This document shows, in pieces, positions 16,460 to 24,525 of a DNA stretch of 46,553 bases. Where the stretch lies: assembly GCA_036000965.1 (NCBI GenBank), contig DASYUT010000285.1, positions 1-46,553 on the forward strand. Direction: 5' to 3'. Position 1 is the stretch's first letter. Every line of letters begins with the position of its first letter. The notes beneath the pieces were generated by a model. It saw nothing but the letters and a program-made list of their open reading frames with translations. It was not told the DNA's origin and did not search any database. Origin of the DNA: Actinomycetes bacterium (lineage in GTDB: Bacteria > Actinomycetota > CALGFH01). The position numbers and the translations under genes are program-made.

Positions 16460-17773
16460 TCAGCTCGGCCAGCTCTCGTCGATGTCCTTGAGCACCTGGT
16501 CGAGGTTCTTCTGCCCGCTGATCCAGGCGGTCATGCCCCGCCAGAAGCTGCCCGCTCCCACGGCCCCCGGCATCAGGTCGGAGCCGTCGAACCGGAAGAC
16601 GGTCGACTCGTAGGCGAGCTTCGCGATTTTCTTCGTGGTTTCGTCCGGGTACTGGCTCAGATCGAAGGTCTTGTGCGGCGAGATGTAGCTGCCTTCCTTG
16701 GTTCCTCCGTTGAACTTGTCGCTGGTGAGAAACTCCAGCACCTTCTTGGTGTCGTCGTCCTTGCTGAAGGCGCCGGCCAGGTCGCCACCGCCGAGGACCG
16801 GCCGGTTGTCCGGGCTCGTTCCGGGCAGCTGGAACACGCCCACCTCTTGGTCCAACTTCGTCCGCACCTTCTCGGGGAAGAACCCCTTCTGGGTGATGAA
16901 GTTGCCCTGCCGGTGCAGGAAGCACTTCGGCGGGTTCTCGAACATGGGGTTGGCCGCGGTGGCGAAGGCGTTGCTCACGACCGCCTTGCGTCCGCCGAAG
17001 ACGTTGCCGTCCGTCAGCGCGAGCTTCTCGAACTCGGTGGCGGCCTGCTTCACCACCGGGTCGGTGAAGGGGATCTGGTGCTTGGTCCACTTGTCGTAGG
17101 TCTCGGGGCCGCCGTAACGCAGGACGAACTCCTCGAGCCAGTCGGTGGCCGGCCAGCCGGTCGCGGCGGCGGACTCGATGCCCACGCACCATGGCGGCGT
17201 GCCGTCGGCCTTGATCTTCTCGGTGAGCGCCTCCAGTTCAGCGATGGTCTGCGGGGCCTTGTAGCCCTTGGCCTCGAACGCCTTCTTCGGGTACCACACC
17301 AGGCTCTTGACGTTCATGGACATGGGTATGCCGTAGACCTTGCCTTCGGTGGTGGCCGCGTCGAGCTCGCCGGGCACCAGGGTCGACTTCAGCGTGTCCA
17401 TGTTGAGCAGGGTGGCAAGGTCCTGCATCTTCCCGCCCTTGGCGATGTCCAGCAGCACGCCGGGCTGGGGGAACAGCGCGATGTCGGGAAGGTTGTTGCC
17501 GGCGACCCGGGTGCGGACGACCGTGTCGAAGGACTGGGAGGCCTCCGAGAATTTGACCGTGATCCCGGAGGACTGCTGGAAGTCCTTCAGCCCTGCCTGG
17601 AAGCCCTTCGACTGGTCACCGCCGAAGCCGTACAGGATCTCGACCTGCTTGTCCCCGGCGCCGCCGCCGCCGCCGCTGCTGCCGCCGCCGCCGGACTCGT
17701 TGAGGCAGGCCGACGCAGCCAGCGCCACCACCGCTGCCACCGCGACCCCTTGGACGAACCTACGCCATCGCAT
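16460..17773 (-). CDS. Carbohydrate ABC substrate-binding lipoprotein, AglE-like
   Basis: A 437-residue family 1 binding protein. The lipoprotein signal VVALAASAC places the anchored Cys at 23, followed by a Gly/Ser linker. Core features are VEILYGFGGDQSKGFQAGL, NNLPDIALFPQPGVLLDIAK and SLVWYPKKAFEAKGYK. GAGGAG six bases before the ATG at 17773 fixes the start; an in-frame extension upstream is rejected. It heads the importer operon. A broken LacI gene lies just upstream, the usual place for its regulator. An alpha-glucoside or related substrate is suggested by family style only. Confidence 0.92.
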   Translation of the reverse strand: MRWRRFVQGVAVAAVVALAASACLNESGGGGSSGGGGGAGDKQVEILYGFGGDQSKGFQAGLKDFQQSSGITVKFSEASQSFDTVVRTRVAGNNLPDIALFPQPGVLLDIAKGGKMQDLATLLNMDTLKSTLVPGELDAATTEGKVYGIPMSMNVKSLVWYPKKAFEAKGYKAPQTIAELEALTEKIKADGTPPWCVGIESAAATGWPATDWLEEFVLRYGGPETYDKWTKHQIPFTDPVVKQAATEFEKLALTDGNVFGGRKAVVSNAFATAANPMFENPPKCFLHRQGNFITQKGFFPEKVRTKLDQEVGVFQLPGTSPDNRPVLGGGDLAGAFSKDDDTKKVLEFLTSDKFNGGTKEGSYISPHKTFDLSQYPDETTKKIAKLAYESTVFRFDGSDLMPGAVGAGSFWRGMTAWISGQKNLDQVLKDIDESWPS

Positions 17774-18238
17774 GTTGTCTCCTCGTTGTTGACGTCGCAG
17801 CACCATGGGAAGACGGCCGCCCCTCACAGGTCTGCCGCGAGGCGAAGTGGCCGATGTGGTCGATCATGGGGCAGCGTGGAGGATGGGCCTCCTGGTGGGG
17901 ACCGGCACGGCCGGCGCCGCCGAGCAGGGCGGGCAGCCAGGCAGGCGCCTGCGCTCCCCCCGGGTGCCGCCCTCCGAGGCCAGCGCCCTGGCGCGGTGGC
18001 GTACCGTGGCGAGCCTTGGGACCGGCTCGCGGCAACGGCAAGTCGATCAGGGCCGGTACTCATTCGGCTGCGAGTCTCCTCACCTGTGGTCCAGGTGCTA
18101 AGGGGTAGATGGTGAGCGCCCAGAAGTCAACTCAAACCTCACCGATGTGTGTTTCGTCCTCCCTTCGTGGTCGTGGCTCCTTCGTCGCTGGCCCGGTTCT
18201 CGAGGGGCGTTTCGGGTTGGAGGGTCGAGCCGGCGACG
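17774..18238. other. Upstream region of AglE-like operon
   Basis: No gene is supported. The promoter for the importer must lie here, but I see no clear -35/-10 pair and no strong LacI-type palindrome. Confidence 0.5.
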
Positions 18239-18625
18239 TCAGCGCGACGGCGGGCCGACGGAATCGCGACGAATCAGTGGACAGGGCATGAGCTTCTGGA
18301 GGGGCTTGTGGTTCAGGGCTGCGGCGTCCTCGATGAGTCCGAGCAGCATCCTGCCGGCCCACGCGCCCATCTCGTAGTGCGGGAGCGCGACGGTGGTCAG
18401 CCCGGCGACAGTGAGGATGCGATCAGCTCCTGGTCGTCGTACCCGACCACCGAGAGGTCCTCGGGGACGCGCAGGCCCCGCTCGGCGGCCGCCTGGTAGG
18501 CGCCCATGGCCATCTTGTCGTTGAAGCAGAACACGCCCGTCGGTGGCGTTGGCAGGTCCAGCAGCCGGGACACTGTCCGGTAGCCGCCGTGGGCGTCGGA
18601 GACGTCCCGCAACGCAAGCATCGGT
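18239..18625 (-). pseudogene. LacI family regulator, C-terminal remnant with frameshift
   Basis: From about 18625 the minus strand encodes the second half of a LacI sugar-binding domain ([20 protein letters not shown], then [19 protein letters not shown]). A one-base shift at about 18400-18418 is needed to continue with [20 protein letters not shown] and the end LIRRDSVGPPSR, stop at 18239. The HTH and first half of the binding domain are missing. By position it was the regulator of the AglEFG-like importer, which may therefore now be unregulated or controlled from elsewhere. Confidence 0.85.
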
Positions 18626-19158
18626 GGCACCCGCGCGAACGACTTGACGAATCGTTTCGGCAGGATGTGCCAGAACCGTTGCTTCGTCAAGCCCTTGCCG
18701 TCCGCACGGCACGAAGCCTGCCTTGCGCCCTCCAGCCGTCGTTTCACCCGGCCGCTCAGGCCATCGGGCCGTAGAGGCGGCGGGCCCGGTCGGCCAGGTC
18801 GGCCGGCAGCGTGACCAGCAGGCCGGTCGGTGACGCTACCCCCATAGAACCGCATGGCGTCCCGGGTGCTGGAACACCCGGACGCCTGGCACACGAAGCC
18901 GCTGAAGGGAGGCCCTCGTATGCAGGTGTTCGCCGGGTGTTCGTAGCCTGTTCGTAGGGTGTGCGCGGCGCGTATACCTCGCCCGGGCCAGCTTCGCGGG
19001 ATCACCGCAGGTCATATCCCCTACGGGGAAGAGGAAGCAGCGCCTTCGGCGCTGGCGACCCCGGCACGGCGCATTCGACCTCCCCGGGGTGCCGGCCGGG
19101 GTCGCAGGATTTCAAGCATCCAGCCGGGGTGCCGTGGTGCCGCTCGGGGACCGGTGGC
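18626..19158. other. Junction region with relics
   Basis: No intact gene. On the minus strand, about 18772-18840 encodes a protein-like tail ([20 protein letters not shown], stop near 18770) that I cannot assign. Near 18930-18960 the motif TGTTCGTAG occurs twice. The region marks the left edge of the mobile-element remnant. Confidence 0.3.
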
Positions 19159-20668
19159 GTGTGGGCGCTGGCACAGCAGTTCGGCCAGCCGATGCTGCAC
19201 CTGCCCGCACCCGGGTCGTTCCTGTGGCCCCAGGTGCCCCTGGCCATCCCCACCGGGCTGCTGGCCGCCGGGATGAACCGCCGGCCGGCCGGCGTCGTCG
19301 CGCCCGAGTTCGAGCGGGCCGAGCAGCGCCGCCGGCAGCGCGCCGAGCAGCGCACCCGCCGCAGAGCGCACCGGCTCGCCGACCGCGAGGCCGTCCGGGC
19401 GGACTCCGACGCGCTTGGGACCTCGCTCGGCGGCGACCTCGCGACCTGGCAGCGTGGCGGGCTGACCGTCCCGCCGCCCGGGCAGCTCGGCCTGGCGACG
19501 ATCCTTGCAGGCGCCCCCGGAGCCGGCAAGACGAAGTGCATCGAGCGGCTGTCGTTCCTGGCTGCGCGGGAGCGCCGCCACCTGGTCGTGCTGGACGCCA
19601 AGGGCGGCCACGACGGGCTGGCGCGGGGGGTCGTCGCGGCCTACCTGGCGGCTTGGCCGGACGCGCGGGTGCGGCTGTTCCCGCAGGAGCCGCTGGACAT
19701 CTGGCGCGGCACCCCCGCAGCGGTCGTGAATCGGCTCGTCAACGTGTGGGACTGGTCCCCGGAGTCCGCCTACTACCGCGAGATCGCCACCGTCGCGCTG
19801 CAGCTCAGCGGTCGGCCAGCCCGGCCCGCCGTGCCGGTCGACCGCTGAGCTGCTCGCCCGCCTGGACCCGGGCGCGCTCGCCCGCGCCTGGTCGGGCCGG
19901 CAGGCCGAGACGAGCCTCGTGCGCGGCCTCAAGGACCGCCTCGCCGACGTGCAGCTCCGGGTCGCGAACCTGGTCGCCGCGCTCGGGCCTGCGTTCGACG
20001 GCGACTGGTCGCACGAGGACGCCGACCTGGTCGTCATCACCGTGCCGAGCATGGTCGCCACCCTGGACGCCGACGCCTGCCTGCGGGTCCTGCTCAGCGA
20101 CGTGGGCCACTTCACCATGGCCCGCAAGCCCGCCGGGATGCCGTCACTGCTGGTCGTGGACGAGTTCTCCGCCATCCAGGGCGGCCGCCGCGCGGCGATC
20201 GACCTGCTGGAGCGCGGCCGCGGCGCGGGGACCGGCGTGGTGCTAGCCGCGCAGTCCTCGATCGCGCTCGGGGACGAGGACGAGCGCGCCCGGCTGCTGG
20301 CGGCCGCCTCCGCGGTGATCGCCTTCCGTAGCCCGCAGCCGGCCGAGCTCGCGACGCTGGCCGGCTCCGAGCGGGTCGCAGAGGCCGCCTGGCAGGCCGA
20401 GGACGGCGACCTGACCGGCCGGCAGACGATCACCATGCGCGCCCGCGGCCGCGTGGACCAGGACCAGGTCCGCGGCGCCCACACCGGTGAGGCGCACGTG
20501 ATCGCCGCCGGGCGGGTCGCCCGGGCGCGGATCATCCGCACCGCGATCGCCGCGGACGTGTGCACCCGCGCCGTCGAGCTGGTCGCCGGCGAGCACTCCG
20601 CACTCCCTGCCGGCCAGCAGCAGGCGAGCCTGCCCGACCCCGACCGCTCCGAGCAGCGACCCGCATGA
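19159..20668 (+). pseudogene. Conjugative coupling ATPase (TraD/VirD4/FtsK-like), frameshifted
   Basis: The first part runs to a stop at 19848 and holds Walker A (ILAGAPGAGKTKCIERL) and a second strand (RRHLVVLDAKGGHDG). The second part resumes in another frame by about 19842 (TAELLARLDPGALARAW) and carries Walker B (SLLVVDEFSAIQGG), the sensor GTGVVLAAQSS and a C-terminal domain to 20668. A one-base change at about 19810-19840 separates them. Joined, they form a roughly 500-residue ATPase of the type that feeds DNA to a transfer channel. The N-terminus (WALAQQFGQPMLHLPAPGSF) seems shortened, and the GTG start at 19159 is tentative. The following small genes are typical of actinobacterial integrative elements. 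Confidence 0.75.
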
Positions 20669-20677
20669 GGAGACCGC

Positions 20678-20902
20678 ATGTGCGCACGATGCCCCGCCAA
20701 CAACGCCTGGCCGCACCAGACCTGGCCGGCCGCCCGGCCGGCGGCTGGCGACTTCGGAGGACCACGCGACTTCGGCGTGCCGGACCACGGCACAGCCCCG
20801 CCGATCCGCTGGTTCCCGCAGCCCTCGGACCAGCAGTGGTCGCTGTGGCGCGGCCGGTGGGACAACCGGCCCAAGTTCCTGTGCGCGGTGACCGGCGCAT
20901 GA
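20678..20902 (+). CDS. Small hypothetical protein of the mobile element
   Basis: A 74-residue protein with Cys at positions 2 and 5 and many Trp, Pro and Arg residues (IRWFPQPSDQQWSLWRGRW). No family recognised. GAGGAGA precedes the ATG, and the stop overlaps the next start (ATGA), so it is co-translated with its neighbour. Confidence 0.65.
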   Translation: MCARCPANNAWPHQTWPAARPAAGDFGGPRDFGVPDHGTAPPIRWFPQPSDQQWSLWRGRWDNRPKFLCAVTGA

Positions 20903-21273
20903 GCACCCGCACCCTCCGCACGCTCACCGCGCTGCTGGTCGGCGCGATTGCCGCGCTGGCGCCTGCGGCGCTGCTGGCCGCCCTGGAGCTGGTCATGAGC
21001 GAAGCGCGACGGCTGCGGACGCGGGCAGCGAGTGCGGAGGGGTCCGGGGAACCCCAAGGGGGTGCCCCGGTGGACCGCACCCGACCCGCACAGCCAGGTG
21101 AGCTACAAGCCGCCGGCGAGCGGAGCAGCCGCCAGATCGTGCGGGAGCTGCTCGCCGGCGGGCAGGACGTGACCGTCGAGCGAGTCAGGGAGGCGACCGG
21201 CGTGGGAAGGCGCCGCGCGTACGAGCTGATCGCCCAGGTCCGGGCCGAGGGCAACGGGGACGGCCGCCGGTGA
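20899..21273 (+). CDS. Membrane-anchored helix-turn-helix protein
   Basis: A 124-residue protein. Residues 5-38 form a hydrophobic helix (ALLVGAIAALAPAALLAALE). After a Gly/Pro linker, residues 75-118 form an HTH (RQIVRELLAGGQDVTVERVR, then GVGRRRAYELIAQV). The layout suggests a DNA-binding domain tethered to the membrane, perhaps linking element DNA to the transfer apparatus; this is inference. It is coupled to the preceding gene by ATGA. Confidence 0.65.
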   Translation: MSTRTLRTLTALLVGAIAALAPAALLAALELVMSEARRLRTRAASAEGSGEPQGGAPVDRTRPAQPGELQAAGERSSRQIVRELLAGGQDVTVERVREATGVGRRRAYELIAQVRAEGNGDGRR

Positions 21274-21508
21274 GGACCGGCCTACCCGCTTCGCTGCCAG
21301 CGGGGGCCCCTGCACCCCGCTGGCCCGGCCGGTTGCCTGCAGGCCGGGCCGCCACCTGGCCGCCGCCCGCGTCAAGGGCGCTTCGCGTCCCTTCGGGATG
21401 GCCTTCGGCCCCCTTTGACCCGGCCGTCGTCCAGTCGGCCCGCAGCTACGCGGTCGCCCGGGGCGGGCGAGGACCAGGCCCGACCAGCAGGCGAGGGAGG
21501 CGTGAGCG

Positions 21509-21829
21509 ATGGGGACGGTGTACCTCCTGCACTTCCTGGAGCCGATTGGCAACCCGGCCAACCCTCGGGCGATGACGCAGCACTACATCGGCGTCGACCT
21601 GAGCGGCAAGCGGATCTCGGTGCAGACCGCCGGCAACGGCGCCGCCATCGTGCGGGTCGTCCAGGCCCGAGGCATCGGCTTCGTGGTGGCGGCGACCTGG
21701 CCCGGTACGCGGGCGCTGGAGCGGCAGCTCAAGAACCGCAAGCACGCCTCGCGCTTCTGCCCGGTGTGCCGAGCCGACCGTGACCCGACGTGCGGCACGA
21801 CACGGGAAGGGGGTGGTCCATCGAACTAG
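21509..21829 (+). CDS. GIY-YIG-like nuclease superfamily protein
   Basis: A 106-residue protein of a type common on actinobacterial mobile elements. VYLLHF and HYIGVDL correspond to the GIY and YIG strands; GNGAAIVRVVQARGIGFVVA and TWPGTRALERQLKNR follow, with the conserved Glu in LERQLK. A CPVC pair lies near the C-terminus. The catalytic Arg after YIG is not clearly placed (KRISVQTAGNG where RLxEHxxGxG is usual), so activity is uncertain. GAGGGAGG lies eight bases before the ATG. It may nick or repair element DNA. The preceding gap 21274-21508 has no convincing gene. Confidence 0.7.
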   Translation: MGTVYLLHFLEPIGNPANPRAMTQHYIGVDLSGKRISVQTAGNGAAIVRVVQARGIGFVVAATWPGTRALERQLKNRKHASRFCPVCRADRDPTCGTTREGGGPSN

Positions 21830-21956
21830 GACCTGATCCACGTGGCCGGCCCGGTTGTGCCAACTCCCTGGGAAGGAGAGCCCCGGGCCGGCCACCACCA
21901 GTCAGCGGCCCGGCAGCGCGCACACGCCCCGGGCCCGGCACCAGGAGGAGTCCCTG

Positions 21957-22175
21957 ATGCACGCCAAGTCTCCCACGGCCGTGAGCCCCGGCCTGGACCG
22001 GCCCGGCCTGGACCCTGACCCCGCACCAGAGCCGGCCCTGCACCTGCTCGCCGGCGTGTGGATCGCCTCGTGCCCCACGTGCGGCTTCCAGCTCACCAGC
22101 GCCCGGACCCAGCAGCGCTGCGAGCGGCGCGCCGCCCGCCGGCGCTGCCCCGTCTGCCACCAGGAGGCGTCCTGA
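21957..22175 (+). CDS. Small zinc-ribbon protein of the mobile element
   Basis: A 72-residue protein with a Pro-rich N-terminus and a four-Cys ribbon: SCPTCGF about 20 residues before RCPVCHQ. The ATG at 21957 follows AGGAGGAG. Probably structural or nucleic-acid binding; no family name is certain. Its TGA overlaps the CTG start proposed for the next gene. Confidence 0.65.
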   Translation: MHAKSPTAVSPGLDRPGLDPDPAPEPALHLLAGVWIASCPTCGFQLTSARTQQRCERRAARRRCPVCHQEAS

Positions 22176-22426
22176 CGCCCCGTGTCACCGTCCACGTCGG
22201 CGAGCTCGACGAGATGCGCGCCACCATCAGCAAGGCCACGCCGCTCGGTGCGCTCGGTACCGACGCCCTGGTGTACGACGGCCAGCTCCTCCTGAAAGGG
22301 AGTTCGAAGGCGCTCCGCGGGCTGGCCGGCGTCCTGACGCAAGCTGCCGCCCTGGCCGACGAGTACGACCGCGACCCGGAGGCGTGGAACGCGCGGGAGC
22401 GGGCCGAGCGTGACGCCGACCGTTGA
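22172..22426 (+). CDS. Small conserved mobile-element protein, probable CTG start
   Basis: An 84-residue protein with well-formed helix-strand pattern (VHVGELDEMRATISKATPLG, ALVYDGQLLLKGSSKALRGL). No ATG, GTG or TTG lies at the natural beginning. CTG at 22172 is preceded by AGGAGG at a four-base distance and overlaps the previous stop as CTGA, just like ATGA couplings elsewhere. An internal ATG at 22214 would remove the first strand and has no ribosome site. Function unknown. Confidence 0.6.
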   Translation: MTPRVTVHVGELDEMRATISKATPLGALGTDALVYDGQLLLKGSSKALRGLAGVLTQAAALADEYDRDPEAWNARERAERDADR

Positions 22427-22553
22427 CCGCGACCAGCTCGCCGCCCTGCGCATGCTCCGCCGCCGATTCGGCAACGTCCAGGTCCTCGCCGTCGAGCGGA
22501 GGGGGGTCGAGGGGGGAGGCGGCGAGCCTCCCCCCTCGCTCCTCGCTGGCTAG
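22410..22553 (+). CDS. Short hypothetical ORF at end of mobile gene cluster
   Basis: A 47-codon frame with GTG start overlapping the previous gene. It begins DRDQLAALRMLRRRFGNVQVLAVE, which looks coding, and then runs through the hairpin at 22509-22537, giving a Gly/Pro-rich tail. It may be the truncated start of a longer gene. Confidence 0.4.
   Translation: MTPTVDRDQLAALRMLRRRFGNVQVLAVERRGVEGGGGEPPPSLLAG
22509..22537. terminator. Perfect 12-bp GC hairpin
   Basis: GAGGGGGGAGGC (22509-22520) and GCCTCCCCCCTC (22526-22537) flank a five-base loop. It closes the row of plus-strand mobile genes, so a terminator is likely, though no T tract follows. Confidence 0.55.
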
Positions 22554-22601
22554 CCAGCAGCTCGCCCTGACCATCGAGGCCCCGCCAGCGCAGGCCGACC
22601 C

Positions 22602-22676
22602 GCCAGTCAACCGGCAATGTGCGGCACCCCGCCACAGCGCAGGTCCCCACGCCACGCCCATTGCCGGTTGACTGGC
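22602..22676. repeat. Perfect 18-bp inverted repeat, 39-bp spacer
   Basis: GCCAGTCAACCGGCAATG at 22602-22619 is mirrored exactly at 22659-22676. It lies between the convergent mobile gene cluster and the hydrolase gene. It may be a bidirectional terminator, a recombinase site or the ends of a miniature element. Confidence 0.9.
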
Positions 22677-22782
22677 TGCCCGGGGCCACGCCGGCGCCCG
22701 GCGTTCAGCTCATGGGCCGGCCGACGACCGCGCCTCGGCCTCTGCCTGCTCGGCGGCGGCGGCAAGTGCGCGACCGAGATCG

Positions 22783-23559
22783 CTACTGTGCGGCTGGTGC
22801 TCGTCGGATGCCGGCGATGGTGGGGACGGGTTCGTTGGTAAGGAAGTCGAGCACGATCGCGTTGACCAAGTGGGGCTTTTCTTGGGTGAGGAAGTGTGAA
22901 GTGCCTGGGACGACGGCGAGCTCGGCGTTCGGCAGGGCGTCGTACATTTCCACGGTGTGGGTGAGGGTCACTAGGTCGTCGTCGGAGAACATCACGAGGG
23001 CGCGCTGGGTCACCTTGGCCAACTCGGACGCTTGCAGGTTGGGTTCGACGGCGGCCATTTCACCGATCTTCGTGGCCACCACTTTGAAGTGGTCGATGCC
23101 GTCAGGTGACACTTCGCCGTAGGCGGGGCCGAGGAACTGGGCAATCTGGTCGACGTCCCATTCCATGTCCGGGTCTGCGTCGCCGCTTTTGTTGAAGCCG
23201 CCGCTGATCATCACCAGCCGGTTCACCAGCTCGGGTCGCTGCATCGCCACCAGCATCGCCACGAACGCACCGTCGCTGTGCCCGACCAGGTCGGCGGCCT
23301 CACCGACGACCGTGTCGAGGAAGGCGATGGTGTCGTCTGCCATCAGCTGGTAGGTGATCGGGCCTGGCACGTCTGGGGTGTGTCCGTGGCCACGACGTTC
23401 GGGTATGTAGACGTGGAACCGCTCCGCCAACGGTGCGAGGTTGGGCTCGAACCACCGCGCGTCGACCAGCCCACCATGCAACAGCACCAGCGGCTGACCG
23501 GAGCCGTGCTCGTCGTACCAGGTCTTCACCGCGCCCAGCTGCACGTACTTGCCCATCAT
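22783..23559 (-). CDS. Alpha/beta hydrolase
   Basis: A 258-residue hydrolase with HGG oxyanion motif (LVLLHGG, residues 25-31), nucleophile Ser95 in GHSDG, Asp in FSDDDLV and His in GTSHF. The short cap and ERRGHGHTPDV after strand 3 fit the epoxide hydrolase/esterase group; substrate unknown. Two consecutive ATG codons (23559, 23556) follow GAGAGG. The frame stays open upstream into the XRE-TPR relic, but the ribosome site places the start here. It interrupts the mobile-gene region and may be cargo or chromosomal. Confidence 0.88.
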   Translation of the reverse strand: MMGKYVQLGAVKTWYDEHGSGQPLVLLHGGLVDARWFEPNLAPLAERFHVYIPERRGHGHTPDVPGPITYQLMADDTIAFLDTVVGEAADLVGHSDGAFVAMLVAMQRPELVNRLVMISGGFNKSGDADPDMEWDVDQIAQFLGPAYGEVSPDGIDHFKVVATKIGEMAAVEPNLQASELAKVTQRALVMFSDDDLVTLTHTVEMYDALPNAELAVVPGTSHFLTQEKPHLVNAIVLDFLTNEPVPTIAGIRRAPAAQ

Positions 23560-23744
23560 CCATCCTCTCCGTTGACGAGTGTTCCCGACCCTTGTGACCC
23601 ACACGCGCCACGCCCTGCGTGATGCCCCCAATTGCCCCCCACTCAATAGCCACTTCTCATCCTCCGCCGCCTGGTGGTGGTTGATTCGCGGGGATGCTAG
23701 CTCAAGGTCGGGACACGGGGTCGCGGTCGAACCCCGGCCCGTCG

Positions 23745-24257
23745 CTACAGCAGCATGTTGCGGGCGGATCAGCCGCGGCCTGATCTTGACCATCTCCGGG
23801 TCGAGCGACCCGAGCGCCGCCTCAAGAACCTGCCGGGCGTCCGCCGGCCTGCCCAGCCGGGCCAGGGCCACGCCGCGCTCGCCCACCAGGCGGGCACGGT
23901 CGAAGAAGGCCACCCGCGGTCGGCGAGCTGCATCCTCCTCGCCGGCACCGCCCACGATCGTCTCGGCCTGGTCGAGCGCCCGCAGGCTGGCCGCCTCGTT
24001 GCCGGCCAGGGCGTGCGCCTCGGCCTCCAGTGTGACCAGCCACGCCCGGGTCGTCGGGTTGGCGTCGACGGTCGCGAAGCCGAATCCCGGTGGATGCCGC
24101 GCGGCTGATGGATGCCGCGCTCCCACTTGCCGAAGGTGGAGCCGGTGACGCCCAGGCGCTTGGCGCCAGCCCTGGGGGCGAGCTGGTCCAGCCGTTCGGC
24201 GGCGGTCTCCAGCGACCAGCCACGTCGAAGCCGCTGGTTGCGAAGGCGATGGTTCAC
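23745..24257 (-). pseudogene. XRE-TPR transcriptional regulator, internal deletion
   Basis: Residues from 24257 encode a Cro/C1-type HTH (LRRGWSLETAAERLDQLA, then GVTGSTFGKWERG). At 24091-24120 a 12-bp sequence is repeated, and beyond it the readable protein moves to another frame and jumps to TPR helices typical of the C-terminal part of these regulators (AHALAGNEAASLRALDQAE; ALARLGRPADARQVLEAAL). About 200 residues expected between HTH and TPR are missing. The C-terminus also fades out after PEMVKIRPRLI near 23760. Confidence 0.75.
24091..24120. repeat. 12-bp direct repeat at the XRE-TPR break
   Basis: TGGATGCCGCGC at 24091-24102 and 24109-24120. Short direct repeats at a deletion junction are the usual mark of replication slippage or single-strand annealing. 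Confidence 0.85.
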
Positions 24258-24381
24258 AGGTACGGCGCGCTTGAACCCTCCTGCGCGAGTCGTCCCGATT
24301 GTACGGCCTTCCGGATTCGACTCCTGAGTGACCTCCGAGTGACCTGGTGGCCGCGCCGCTGTGGTGCTGCCTTGGCTACGT

Positions 24382-24525
24382 ATGGAGCTTCACGCCGCAC
24401 ACCCGCTCGACCCGGAGGACGTGGCCCGCCTGGTGCGCGAGTCCCGCCGCCAGCAGGGTCTTCCGGACCGGATCACCGATCCGGGCGTGCTCGCGCGGAT
24501 CGCCAGGATGCTCCGTGACCGCGGC
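24382..24525 (+). CDS. Small helical protein converging on the recombinase, 3' end undefined
   Basis: From ATG 24382 the plus strand encodes ELHAAHPLDPEDVARLVRES, then QGLPDRITDPGVLARIARML, an amphipathic helical pattern typical of small proteins next to actinobacterial site-specific recombinases (possibly excision-type). No stop appears before the recombinase gene on the other strand, and the frame stays open across it, so the true 3' end may be lost. The ribosome site is weak. Confidence 0.4.

Noticed and set aside
21270-21575. A 101-codon plus-strand frame between the membrane-HTH and GIY-YIG-like genes
   Set aside because: Pro/Ala/Arg-rich without pattern and overlapping the better supported gene at 21509.
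22783-24126. A 447-codon frame joining TPR helices to the alpha/beta hydrolase
   Set aside because: The junction is non-conserved sequence and the hydrolase has its own ribosome site at ATG 23559; the upstream part belongs to the broken XRE-TPR gene.
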